Assembly (NCBI RefSeq): GCF_019021925.1
Contig: NZ_CP058990.1
Location: 2,258,001-2,322,000, forward strand
Source of the DNA: Cellulophaga sp. HaHaR_3_176
GTDB taxonomy: Bacteria; Bacteroidota; Bacteroidia; Flavobacteriales; Flavobacteriaceae
Reading direction: 5' to 3'
Length of the DNA: 64,000 bases
Part shown: piece after piece, positions 37,902 to 47,135 of the stretch
Numbering within the stretch: position 1 is the stretch's first letter
Layout of the letters: every line of letters starts with the position of its first letter
Made by a program: the position numbers and the translations under genes
The notes under the pieces: generated by a model
What the model saw: only the letters and a program-made list of their open reading frames with translations
Told to the model about the DNA's origin: nothing
Database searches by the model: none

Positions 37902-40900
37902 TTAGTAAGATAATTTTAGGCCAATTAAGACTGTCTTAGTCAAGTACCCTCCATTGTAGTTATTTTGAAGTCCTGTTTCAGGATCTGAACCATAATAATC
38001 GGTAAACGTAAATGGATTCTGAACATCTAAAGAAATACGCATACTACTCATGTTCAGTTTATCTAATGCTTTTTTAGAAAGCTCATATCCTAAACCTATA
38101 TTACCTATGCGGATAAAATCAAAATCAGTATAAAACCAATCTGCATTTGCTCCATACTCTAATGCTGGATTTTCAGAATCTGGATTATTAGGAGTCCAAT
38201 AATCTGTATTTACTTTATTAAATGTAGCATCATCTCCATTCCATGGCAATGAAAGTGAGTTAAATTCAGAATGTCCAAAACTACCCTGTCTTGTATAAGC
38301 TTGAATTGAAAGGTCTAAATTTTTATAGGTAAATGTATTTGTCATACCTGCTGTCCACTCTGGAGATAATTGACCTAAAACTACTTTATCATCATTATCT
38401 AAAACACCATCTTCATTTACATCTCTAAACTTATAAGCACCAGGAAAAGTATCATAAACAGCAGCTTCTGCAGCTTCGTCTAATTGCCAGATACCAATTT
38501 TATCAAGTGCCCAAATAGCATCTGCTGGTTGCCCTACTTGTAAAACACCATGATCTTCGTAAGGCAATAAATCTAAATCGCCATCTAACTCTAAAATCTT
38601 ATTATTATTTTTAGCAAAATTTAAATTCGTTGACCAACTGAAATTATCAGTTACAACATTTCTTGTATTTAAAGTAATTTCAATACCCTTATTACTAACT
38701 GAACCAAAATTACCAATTGCATCATTATATCCTGATATTGGTGATAATTGTCTACCAAAAATACTTCCTACTGTCTTTTTATCATATAGTTCTAATGATA
38801 ATCTTAATCTATTACTGATAATACCTAAATCTAAACCAATGTTAAATTCTTTAGTACGTTCCCAAGTTAAATCAGCATTAGACAACCCAGATATAATAAC
38901 ACCATTAGATGGATTTCCTCCAAATAAATAATCACTATTACTTAAAAAAGCTAAAGAATCATAAGCGTTTACTGAAGTATCATTACCTGCTTCACCATAA
39001 CTCAAACGCAATTTTAAATTACTCAACCAGTCTGCATTTTGCACAAAGTTTTCATCAGAAACTTTCCAAGCAAAAGCTGCCGATGGAAAAAATGCCCATT
39101 TGTTATCTTTTGCTAATTTAGAAGATCCATCATATCTACCTGAAAAGGTAAAAAGATATTTATCTTGGATATTATAATTTATTCTACCAGCAAATGATGC
39201 CAATGACTCTTTCACGTATTCAGAATCATAATCTCTAATATCTGTACCAGACTCTGTATTGAAAAATAAATATGCATTTGTATCAAAGTTTCTAGTTTCT
39301 ATATTAGAAGACTCTCTTTGATTGTGATATAATGAAGAAATAAGTGTCGCTTTAAGGTTATGACCTTTTGCTACATCGAAATTAAAATCAACTATATTAT
39401 CCCAAGTATAAGATGTGTTGAAAAAAGAATCATAATGAGATTGAATTCTACTAGGGTCATTACGAGCTGCTTTTGTAAATAAACCTCTAAATTCTCCGAA
39501 TCTAGTATTTTTTACATTTGGTGCAAATTGCGTTTTAAAACTAATCCAATCGTTAGGCTTATAGTTTAAAAATACATTTGCAATAACATCCATAGACTTC
39601 GTATTTACAGTCCACTCACCATTTGCATCGTAATATGGGTTTGTAAAACGAGTATCTTGATCATCTGGAAATAAAATAAGATTACCTTCTGTATCACGAG
39701 AATTAACAGTTGGTGCTAAACGTTGTGTACTTCTATACAATTCTCTACTTCCTTCTTCACGTTCTGAATAAGCTAAATACGTTTTTAAACCTACCGTAAA
39801 TTTATCATTTATTCTTTTAGAAAGTGAAAGACTTAAGTTATAACGCTCAAAAGCTTCAATACCTATAACACCTTCATCTTTTAAGTAACCTAAACTACCA
39901 TTGTAAACTAATCCATCAGATCCACCAGACATACCTAAGTTATGACTTGTTTGGATTCCTGTTTTTTGAAAATCTTTAATCCAGTTTGTGTAATTTCTGT
40001 TAGCTGCATTACTAGCTTCTTCATTTGTAGTTCTTATTTCTGTATTGATAAAAGATCCTACATCTACATTATTATAATCAGCAACTGTAGGTGTACCAGT
40101 ACTAAAACCTTTAACCCATTCTCTACTTTTTATAACATCACTTACAAAATTAACATATTGATCTCCATTGAAATAATCAGGCTCATTAGCAACTGAACGA
40201 ATACCTGCTGTAGTTTCGTAAGTAAACACTGTCTTACCTTCTACACCACTTTTCGTGGTTATAATAACAACTCCGTTTGCTCCACGAGATCCATATATAG
40301 CTGTCGCTGATGCATCTTTCAAAATATCCATTTGTTGAATATCTGCTGGATTTAAAATATTAATATCTTCAAAAAAGATACCATCTACAACATATAAAGG
40401 CTTTGTTCTATCTGATGTTGGATCATCACTTGCTCCATCACGACCTACATAAGCATCATTTCTAATAGCTGTATTTCCTCTAATTCTAATGCTAAGAGGT
40501 GCTCCTGGTTTGTTACTAAGTGATCTAACATCTACCCCTGCTACCTGACCTTTAATCGCCTGGCCAATATCTGTCTTCTTTTGCTCAGTTAAATTATCTG
40601 CACTTAAAGAAGCAACAGCACCAGTTAAATTGGTCTTTTTCACTGAACCATAACCAATTACTACAACCTCATCTAACAACGCAGTATCTTCTGACATTGT
40701 AACATTTAATGAAGACTGTCCTTTATAAGCAACCTCAGTTGAAGTATACCCTATATAAGAAAATTGTAAAGTCGCTCCACTACTTGCTTGAATCTCAAAA
40801 ATTCCATCAAAATCAGTAACAGTTCCACTCGTTGTTCCCTTCACTACTACATTTACTCCCGGAATGGGCATACCCTGTTCATCTGCAACAACACCAGACA

Positions 40901-40973
40901 CTTTAGTCTGCGCCATTAGTGTCGATGATAAACCTAATAATAAGGTAACCATTAATAGTTTTAGTTTTTCCAT
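37902..40973 (-). CDS. susC: SusC/RagA-family TonB-dependent outer-membrane transporter
   Basis: A 1023-residue protein with signal peptide (to about 21), a carboxypeptidase-regulatory-like N-terminal domain (VSGVVADEQGMPIPGVNV), a TonB-box-like LLDEVVVIGYG near 104, a plug (GVDVRSLSNKPGAPLSIRIR; DASATAIYGSRGANGVVIIT) and a 22-strand barrel ending in VLIGLKLSY. It imports oligosaccharides across the outer membrane with SusD. It is the first gene of the PUL and has a clear paired operator upstream (41030-41057). Confidence 0.96.
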   Translation of the reverse strand: MEKLKLLMVTLLLGLSSTLMAQTKVSGVVADEQGMPIPGVNVVVKGTTSGTVTDFDGIFEIQASSGATLQFSYIGYTSTEVAYKGQSSLNVTMSEDTALLDEVVVIGYGSVKKTNLTGAVASLSADNLTEQKKTDIGQAIKGQVAGVDVRSLSNKPGAPLSIRIRGNTAIRNDAYVGRDGASDDPTSDRTKPLYVVDGIFFEDINILNPADIQQMDILKDASATAIYGSRGANGVVIITTKSGVEGKTVFTYETTAGIRSVANEPDYFNGDQYVNFVSDVIKSREWVKGFSTGTPTVADYNNVDVGSFINTEIRTTNEEASNAANRNYTNWIKDFQKTGIQTSHNLGMSGGSDGLVYNGSLGYLKDEGVIGIEAFERYNLSLSLSKRINDKFTVGLKTYLAYSEREEGSRELYRSTQRLAPTVNSRDTEGNLILFPDDQDTRFTNPYYDANGEWTVNTKSMDVIANVFLNYKPNDWISFKTQFAPNVKNTRFGEFRGLFTKAARNDPSRIQSHYDSFFNTSYTWDNIVDFNFDVAKGHNLKATLISSLYHNQRESSNIETRNFDTNAYLFFNTESGTDIRDYDSEYVKESLASFAGRINYNIQDKYLFTFSGRYDGSSKLAKDNKWAFFPSAAFAWKVSDENFVQNADWLSNLKLRLSYGEAGNDTSVNAYDSLAFLSNSDYLFGGNPSNGVIISGLSNADLTWERTKEFNIGLDLGIISNRLRLSLELYDKKTVGSIFGRQLSPISGYNDAIGNFGSVSNKGIEITLNTRNVVTDNFSWSTNLNFAKNNNKILELDGDLDLLPYEDHGVLQVGQPADAIWALDKIGIWQLDEAAEAAVYDTFPGAYKFRDVNEDGVLDNDDKVVLGQLSPEWTAGMTNTFTYKNLDLSIQAYTRQGSFGHSEFNSLSLPWNGDDATFNKVNTDYWTPNNPDSENPALEYGANADWFYTDFDFIRIGNIGLGYELSKKALDKLNMSSMRISLDVQNPFTFTDYYGSDPETGLQNNYNGGYLTKTVLIGLKLSY

Positions 40974-41000
40974 TTTTTTCTTTGTTAAGTTAATTGTTCG

Positions 41001-41057
41001 CTAAAGTAATGTTAAGGGCTTGTTAATGAATGGACATATTATTCTGATATATGGACA
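41001..41057 (-). promoter_or_regulatory. Promoter and HTCS-type paired element of susC
   Basis: On the coding (minus) strand TGTCCAT occurs at 41057-41051 and again at 41036-41030, exactly 21 bp apart. A -7-like box TACTTTAG ends at 41001, 29 bp from the proximal site. An inverted ATCCAT at 41061-41067 adds a third, oppositely oriented copy. Confidence 0.7.
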
Positions 41058-41188
41058 AAATATCCATATCAAATTAATCAATTTCATAAAAAAATGACTT
41101 TAAAATATTTTTATCACATTAATATCACCCTTAAAATTGTAAATATTAAATTTTGATATGCTATTTTTAAAGTCTAGAATAAACAACC

Positions 41189-41244
41189 TGTCCATAGTTT
41201 GGAGTGATTTATCCATTCAAAAAAACAACATATATAGTAATTTG
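41189..41244 (+). promoter_or_regulatory. Promoter and HTCS-type paired element of the DUF1080 operon
   Basis: On the plus strand TGTCCAT (41189-41195) and TATCCAT (41210-41216) repeat with a 21-bp period. A -7-like TAATTTG ends at 41244, 28 bp beyond the proximal site and 30 nt before the start codon. Layout and orientation match the susC and inositol oxygenase promoters. Confidence 0.7.
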
Positions 41245-41273
41245 CCTAACTTAATAACAAACTAAAATTTACA

Positions 41274-42662
41274 ATGAAAAATTCCATTTTCTTAAATAAA
41301 TTAATACTACTGTCTGTAGCTACTTTATTTTTTAACTGTAAAAACGAACCTAAAGATGATACTCCATGGATAAGCTTATTTGACGGAGAAACACTAAACG
41401 GATGGAACCAAAAAGGAGGAGTTGCAAAATACAGTGTTAGAGACGGAGCTATTGTAGGTAGCACTATTCACGATACGCCAAATTCTTTTTTAACGTCTGA
41501 TAAAATGTATGGCGATTTTATTTTAGAATTAGATTACAAAGTAGATTCTAGTATGAATTCTGGTATACAAATACGTAGTAACAGTTTTCCTAACTATAGA
41601 GACGGTAGAGTTCATGGTTATCAAGTAGAAATTGACCCTTCTGATAGAGCTTGGAGTGGCGGTATTTATGACGAATCTAGACGTGGTTGGCTAAACCCGT
41701 TAGATGGCAACCCTGATGCACAAAAGGCATTTAAGCAAAATGATTGGAACCATTATAGAATTGAAGCAATTGGTGACACCTTAAAAACTTGGGTTAATGA
41801 TGTGCCTGCTGCTTTTTTAATTGATGGTAAAACTGATAGTGGATTTATTTGCTTACAGGTTCATGAAATACATGCTGATAAAAAAGAAGGAACAGAGATT
41901 ATCTGGAAAAACGTAAAAATTATTACTGATAGTGTTTCTAAATACAGTAGAAAATCACCTATCAAACCTATAAACACAAAAAACCAATTAACTATTGATG
42001 AGAGAAAAAAAGGTTGGAAATTATTGTGGGATGGTGAAACTACTAATGGATGGCATGGTGCTAAGCTTGATAAGTTCCCAGAAACTGGCTGGAAAATTGA
42101 AGATGGAATTTTAAGTGTTTTAGCTTCTGGTGGCGGAGAATCTACTGCTGGCGGAGATATTGTTACAAATGAATTGTATGCTGATTTTGAACTAACTGTT
42201 GATTTTAAATTAACACCTGGTGCAAATAGCGGTATAAAGTATTATGTAGATACCGAATTAAATAAAGGTGATGGTTCATCTATTGGTTTAGAATACCAAA
42301 TTTTAGATGATGCCTTACACCCTGACGCAAAGCTTGGTAATCATGATGGTAGTAGAACAGTATCTTCTTTATATGATTTAATACAAGCTGATACTAATAA
42401 GCCTATTCACCCAATTGGAGAATGGAATACTGCTTACATCATATCTAAAGACAACCATGTTGAACATTGGTTGAATGATGTAAAGGTTTTAGAGTACGAA
42501 AGAAATAGTGATGAATACTTGAAATTAGTATCTGAAAGTAAATATGAAAAATGGCCAAATTTTGGCGGTTTGGAAAAAGGGCAAATATTATTACAAGATC
42601 ATGGTGATTTAGTATCCTTTAAAAATGTAAAAATTCGTCCAATTAATACTATAAATGAATAA
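41274..42662 (+). CDS. Double DUF1080 (3-keto-glycoside hydrolase-type) lipoprotein
   Basis: A 462-residue lipoprotein (ATLFFNC). Two DUF1080 concanavalin-like domains are in tandem, residues 33-220 and 245-458; each begins with a WxxLFDGET-type motif (WISLFDGETLNGWNQ and WKLLWDGETTNGWHG). DUF1080 is annotated as 3-keto-disaccharide hydrolase, cleaving glycosides that were first oxidised at C3. The two exported oxidoreductases that follow could supply this oxidation. The gene ends inside the start of the next (8-nt overlap). Confidence 0.88.
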   Translation: MKNSIFLNKLILLSVATLFFNCKNEPKDDTPWISLFDGETLNGWNQKGGVAKYSVRDGAIVGSTIHDTPNSFLTSDKMYGDFILELDYKVDSSMNSGIQIRSNSFPNYRDGRVHGYQVEIDPSDRAWSGGIYDESRRGWLNPLDGNPDAQKAFKQNDWNHYRIEAIGDTLKTWVNDVPAAFLIDGKTDSGFICLQVHEIHADKKEGTEIIWKNVKIITDSVSKYSRKSPIKPINTKNQLTIDERKKGWKLLWDGETTNGWHGAKLDKFPETGWKIEDGILSVLASGGGESTAGGDIVTNELYADFELTVDFKLTPGANSGIKYYVDTELNKGDGSSIGLEYQILDDALHPDAKLGNHDGSRTVSSLYDLIQADTNKPIHPIGEWNTAYIISKDNHVEHWLNDVKVLEYERNSDEYLKLVSESKYEKWPNFGGLEKGQILLQDHGDLVSFKNVKIRPINTINE

Positions 42663-44016
42663 GAAGATGGGGTCAAACAGAAGAGATTTTATAAGAAAAA
42701 CAGCCATTGGAGCTGTAGGAGTTACTTTAGGAAGCCATAGCGTAAATGCAATGTCTGCAAAAAGCTACTCTAAAATAATAGGTTCTAATGACAGAATACA
42801 TGTAGCTATTCAAGGTTTAGGAAGACGTTACAATGCCTATATATCAGCTATGGGCGATAAAAAAAATAACATTGAACTTACCTACTTATGTGATGTCATG
42901 AAAAGTCAGCGTGATAAAGCTGCTATTAATGTTTCTAATTCAATTGGCGCTAAACCAAAATTAGAGAATGACATCAGAAACATCATTAATGATAAAAATG
43001 TTGATGCTATTTTTATGGCAACTCCTGATCATTGGCATGCACCAGGCGCATGTATGGCTATGCAAGCAGGTAAACATGTTTTTTTAGAAAAACCATGTAG
43101 TCACAACCCTGAAGAAGGAGAGTTACTTGTTGCATATCAGAAAAAATACAATAAAGTAGTGCAAATGGGGAACCAACAACGTTCTTCTTTACAGTCTCAA
43201 GAAATTATTAAAGATATACACAATGGTGTTATCGGTGATGCATATAAAGCAATTGCTTTTTACACAAGCAAAAGAGGCGCTGTTCCACATCAAGTAAAAG
43301 CGAACCCTCCTGAGGGTTTAGATTGGGATTTATTTCAAGGTCCTGCTCCAAGAAGAGAGTATACAGACAATACTTGGGATTATAACTGGCACTGGTATGG
43401 TTGGGACTATGGTACTGCCGAAATGGGAAATAATGCAACACATGAATTAGATATTGCACGCTGGGCTTTAGATGTAGAATATCCTGAGCACGTAGATATC
43501 AACGCAGGAAAATTCCAATTTAAAGATGATGGTTGGGAAATGTATGATACTATGGAGGCTACTTTCAAATTCGCAGATAAAAAAACAATCCAATGGGATG
43601 GTCGTAGCCGTAACGGATATGATAAATATGGTGCAGGTAGAGGTACAATTGTATACGGATCAGAAGGGTCTGCTAAAATAGATCGTGATGGATACCGCTT
43701 ATACAACCTTAGAGGTGAATTAATAAGAGAAAATGTTGTACCTGGTATAGAAGATGGAAATGCACTAGGTGGTGGTGGACAGCTTTCTGCTGCACATACG
43801 GTAAACTTTTTTGATGCTATAAGAGGAAAAGCAGAATTAACTTCTCCTATCGATCAAGGTGCTATAAGCCAAATGCTTACTCACTATGCAAATATCGCCT
43901 ATCGAATTGATAATTCTTTTGAGGTTGATGAAACCACAGGACGTATATTTAATAGAGAAGCTATGAAATTATGGTCTAGAACTTACGAACCAGGATGGGA
44001 GATAAAATCAGTATAA
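42655..44016 (+). CDS. Tat-exported Gfo/Idh/MocA oxidoreductase (first)
   Basis: A 453-residue protein with a twin-arginine signal (NRRDFIRKTAIGAVG). The Rossmann part has HVAIQGLGRRYNAY and the family motif AGKHVFLEKPCSHN with its conserved Lys; the substrate domain has TWDYNWHWYGWDYGTAEMGN. Such enzymes use a tightly bound NAD(P) to oxidise sugars, typically at C3, in the periplasm. Start 42655 overlaps the DUF1080 gene; ATG 42667 is equally possible. Some members of this fold are NAD-dependent glycosidases (GH109 and relatives), so direct glycosidase activity cannot be excluded. Confidence 0.88.
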   Translation: MNKKMGSNRRDFIRKTAIGAVGVTLGSHSVNAMSAKSYSKIIGSNDRIHVAIQGLGRRYNAYISAMGDKKNNIELTYLCDVMKSQRDKAAINVSNSIGAKPKLENDIRNIINDKNVDAIFMATPDHWHAPGACMAMQAGKHVFLEKPCSHNPEEGELLVAYQKKYNKVVQMGNQQRSSLQSQEIIKDIHNGVIGDAYKAIAFYTSKRGAVPHQVKANPPEGLDWDLFQGPAPRREYTDNTWDYNWHWYGWDYGTAEMGNNATHELDIARWALDVEYPEHVDINAGKFQFKDDGWEMYDTMEATFKFADKKTIQWDGRSRNGYDKYGAGRGTIVYGSEGSAKIDRDGYRLYNLRGELIRENVVPGIEDGNALGGGGQLSAAHTVNFFDAIRGKAELTSPIDQGAISQMLTHYANIAYRIDNSFEVDETTGRIFNREAMKLWSRTYEPGWEIKSV

Positions 44017-44069
44017 GTTTTTCAATTTAAAAATCTTACATTACCTATTACAACTATTAAAAGTTTGAC

Positions 44070-45251
44070 ATGAAAAGAAGAGAATTTATAATCAAAGGTT
44101 CTGTTGCATCAGCAGCTTTAACAACATCTGCAGTAGCTTTAGGAAACGTTTTTGATTTTAAAAATGCAAATGACACTTTAAATATTGGCGTTATAGGTAC
44201 TGGTGACAGAGGAACTGGAATGATATCTAATATCAATAAAATTGATAAATTTAATGTTAGTGCATGTTGCGACGTTTTACCTTTTAGATTAGAACAAGGC
44301 TTAAATGCCGTAAAAGGAAAAGCAAAAGGATATGATGACTATCGTAGATTATTAGATAATAAAGCTATTGATGCCATTCTAGTTTCCACACCTTTTAATA
44401 CACATTCTCAAATTGCTATTGATGCATTAGATGCTGGTAAGCATGTTTATTGCGAGAAAACAATGGCAAAAGGTTATGATGGTATTGACAAATTGACACA
44501 AAAAGTTAACCAAGCCAATACTACATTTCAAACGGGTCATCAATACCATAGTTCTAGGCTTTATACCCATGTGGTTGATTTAATAAGAAATGGAAAAATT
44601 GGAAAAATTGCCTCATTTGAATGCCAATGGAACCGCCATGGAGACTGGAGACGCATGGTGCCAAAACCAGACCTTGAAAGAGCTTTAAACTGGCGTATGT
44701 ATCGCGAATATTCAGGAGGGCTATTAGCTGAACTTTGCTCGCATCAAATAGATTTTGCAAATTGGGTTTTAGGTGAAGTACCACACCAAGTTATGGGTGC
44801 TGGTGGTGTAGACTATTGGAAAGATGGTCGTGAAACTTTTGATAATATTCACTTAATTTATAGCTACCCTAGTGGTGTAAAAGCAACATTTACTTGTTTA
44901 ACTAGTAATGCTAAAGATGGATATAAAATTAGAGTTAAAGGAGACAAAGGGTCGATTATTTTAGAATATTCAAAAGCTTGGTTTTATCCAGAAGGAAATG
45001 AAAAAAAAGAAATAGGCGTTTTGGATGGTGTTTCTGGAGCAACTATTAAATGGGAAGAAGGTTTAGGCATTCCTATTACTATGGAACATCTTGAGCCAAG
45101 TGAACAAGCTTTAATTGATTTTAGAGATAGTATTATTTCTAATAAAAAGCCAATTTCCGATATCGTAACAGGTGCCAATACAGCTATCTGCATACAAATG
45201 GGGTTAGATGCCATGTACAAAAATGCCATCATTACTAACCCTAGTTTATAA
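44070..45251 (+). CDS. Tat-exported Gfo/Idh/MocA oxidoreductase (second)
   Basis: A 393-residue protein with a twin-arginine signal (KRREFIIKGSVASAA). It has NIGVIGTGDRGTGMI for nucleotide binding and DAGKHVYCEKTMAKGYDG with the catalytic-type Lys. It is only distantly similar to the first oxidoreductase, so the two may act in sequence or on different sugars. It sits 53 nt after the first gene and 19 nt before the GH78-like gene. Confidence 0.87.
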   Translation: MKRREFIIKGSVASAALTTSAVALGNVFDFKNANDTLNIGVIGTGDRGTGMISNINKIDKFNVSACCDVLPFRLEQGLNAVKGKAKGYDDYRRLLDNKAIDAILVSTPFNTHSQIAIDALDAGKHVYCEKTMAKGYDGIDKLTQKVNQANTTFQTGHQYHSSRLYTHVVDLIRNGKIGKIASFECQWNRHGDWRRMVPKPDLERALNWRMYREYSGGLLAELCSHQIDFANWVLGEVPHQVMGAGGVDYWKDGRETFDNIHLIYSYPSGVKATFTCLTSNAKDGYKIRVKGDKGSIILEYSKAWFYPEGNEKKEIGVLDGVSGATIKWEEGLGIPITMEHLEPSEQALIDFRDSIISNKKPISDIVTGANTAICIQMGLDAMYKNAIITNPSL

Positions 45252-45270
45252 TTATTTTATTACAAATACT

Positions 45271-47106
45271 ATGAAAAAGCATATTGTTTTTCTTCTATTT
45301 ATTGCATTTATTACAAAAATTCAAGCACAAAACAATAGCGGTAACGTTGAGCTAGAAACGACTCTAATTAGTCCAAAAAAAATCACCAAACTAAGTGAAG
45401 GATCTTATCTAATAGATTTTGGAAAAGCTTTTTTTGGCACAGTTCAATTAGAAAGTAAAAAAGCTCAAAACGATTCACTAGTTTTTCATTTAGGTGAAAA
45501 ATTAGATAACCAGAATAAAGTAGACAGAAACCCAGGAGGCACAATTCGATATCAAAAAGTAGTTTTAAATGGGTTATCTGCAAATAAGAATAATACGCTA
45601 ACGCTTAGTCCAGATAAAAGAAATACAAGTGGAGCCGCCATACTACTCCCTGAATCTATCGGAGTAATTATGCCTTTTAGATATTGTGAAATAGAGAATT
45701 TAAATATCCCCATTGAAGAAATTCAATTCTCTCAAAAAGCAATTCATAATAGATTTAATGATAACGCTAGTGATTTTACATCATCAAATAAGGTTCTAGA
45801 CTCTATTTGGGATCTTTGCAAGCACACTATAAAAGCTACTAGCTTTACAGGTTATTACGTTGATGGTGATCGTGAAAGAATCCCCTACGAAGCTGATGCT
45901 TACATCAATCAATTAAGTCATTATAGCGTAGATAGCGTTTATACTATAGGTCGTAGAACTAACGAGTATTTTATTGATAACCCAACATGGCCAACTGAAT
46001 GGTTGTTACATACTGTTTTAATGTTTTATACCGATTATATGTATACTGGAGATTTAACACCTTTAGAAGAGCATTATGAGAATCTTAAATTAAAAACTTT
46101 AATGGATTTAGAGCGAGAAGATGGTTTAATAAGCTCATCATCTCCAAACCTTAATAGGGAATTAATTAAACGATTAGGTTTTAAAAAACCAGATACCAAA
46201 ATAAAAGATATTATAGATTGGCCTCCTGCTCAAAAAGATACGGGCTGGAAATTGGCAACTGCTGAAGGAGAAAGAGATGGATATGAAATTGTACCTGTAA
46301 ATACCGTTGTAAATTCTTTTTACTATTACAACTTAAAACTAATGACTGAAATTGCTGGTTTTCTTGACAAAAAAGAAGATGTTATATTCTTTAAAAATAA
46401 AGCAGCGGCTGTAAAAAATGTAATCAATACCAAGTTATTTGATGCTGAAAAAGGATATTATATTGATGGAGAAAACAGCACACACGCCTCTTTACATGGC
46501 AATATGTTACCCCTAGCATTTGATTTAGTACCAGATGAGCATATAAAAAGCGTCACCTCTTTTGTAAAAACAAGAGGTATGGCTTGTAGTGTTTACGGTG
46601 CTCAATATTTATTAGAAGGTCTTTTTAAAAATGGCGAAGCACAATATGGTTTTGATTTAATTACCGAAACTGAAGGCGATAGAAACTGGTGGAATATGAT
46701 TGAAGTGGGTGCAACTATGACTATGGAAGCTTGGGATGTAAAATACAAACCAAATTCTGATTGGAACCACGCTTGGGGAACAGCTCCTTTAAATATTATA
46801 ACACGCTATATGTGGGGTGTAAAACCTAAAACTGCAGGCTTTAAAATTGCAGAAATAAAACCTCAATTAGCAGAATTATCACATACGACCATTAAAGTAC
46901 CTACTAAAAATGGTATAATTTCTGGAACTTACGAAAAGGATGAAAAATCAGAACTCTATACTATCGAAATTCCTGAAGGAATAACAGCAGAATTTACACT
47001 ACCTTCTAACCAAAAAAAAGGCTTACTTAATGGCAAGAAAATTAAAAATAATAAAACTGTAATTATTCTCAATAGTGGAATTAATAAAATTCAATTAAAA
47101 CAGTAA
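45271..47106 (+). CDS. GH78-like alpha-L-rhamnosidase-type enzyme
   Basis: About 611 residues with signal peptide (MKKHIVFLLFIAFITKIQAQ). The (alpha/alpha)6 barrel shows YYVDGDRERIPYEADAYINQ, which corresponds to the acidic catalytic region of GH78, and SDWNHAWGTAPLNIITRYMWG near the end. GH78 enzymes remove alpha-L-rhamnose; this clade is often found with DUF1080 and oxidoreductases and its specificity is unproven. The open frame extends to ATG 45208 inside the preceding gene, but ATG 45271 gives the signal peptide. The last six codons lie in a perfect palindrome. Confidence 0.8.
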   Translation: MKKHIVFLLFIAFITKIQAQNNSGNVELETTLISPKKITKLSEGSYLIDFGKAFFGTVQLESKKAQNDSLVFHLGEKLDNQNKVDRNPGGTIRYQKVVLNGLSANKNNTLTLSPDKRNTSGAAILLPESIGVIMPFRYCEIENLNIPIEEIQFSQKAIHNRFNDNASDFTSSNKVLDSIWDLCKHTIKATSFTGYYVDGDRERIPYEADAYINQLSHYSVDSVYTIGRRTNEYFIDNPTWPTEWLLHTVLMFYTDYMYTGDLTPLEEHYENLKLKTLMDLEREDGLISSSSPNLNRELIKRLGFKKPDTKIKDIIDWPPAQKDTGWKLATAEGERDGYEIVPVNTVVNSFYYYNLKLMTEIAGFLDKKEDVIFFKNKAAAVKNVINTKLFDAEKGYYIDGENSTHASLHGNMLPLAFDLVPDEHIKSVTSFVKTRGMACSVYGAQYLLEGLFKNGEAQYGFDLITETEGDRNWWNMIEVGATMTMEAWDVKYKPNSDWNHAWGTAPLNIITRYMWGVKPKTAGFKIAEIKPQLAELSHTTIKVPTKNGIISGTYEKDEKSELYTIEIPEGITAEFTLPSNQKKGLLNGKKIKNNKTVIILNSGINKIQLKQ

Positions 47107-47135
47107 AATTATAATTTTACTGTTTTAATTGAATT
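47088..47135. terminator. Perfect 48-bp palindrome between convergent genes
   Basis: The 24-nt arm 47088-47111 (core TTAAAACAGTAAAATTA) is repeated in perfect inverted order at 47112-47135 with no spacer. It covers the last codons and stop of the GH78-like gene and touches the stop codon of the LacI gene. It presumably terminates both converging transcripts. Confidence 0.8.

Larger units (their letters stand above)
40974..41273. other. Divergent regulatory region susC / DUF1080 operon
   Basis: The 300-bp region contains two paired elements, one for each direction, placed almost symmetrically (57-84 nt from the susC ATG and 58-85 nt from the DUF1080 ATG). The 130 bp between them are AT-rich without other structure that I can see. 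Confidence 0.7.

Noticed and set aside
26387..40973. Sulfated fucan (fucoidan) PUL
   Set aside because: No sulfatase gene occurs in the window, although marine fucoidan loci usually carry several.
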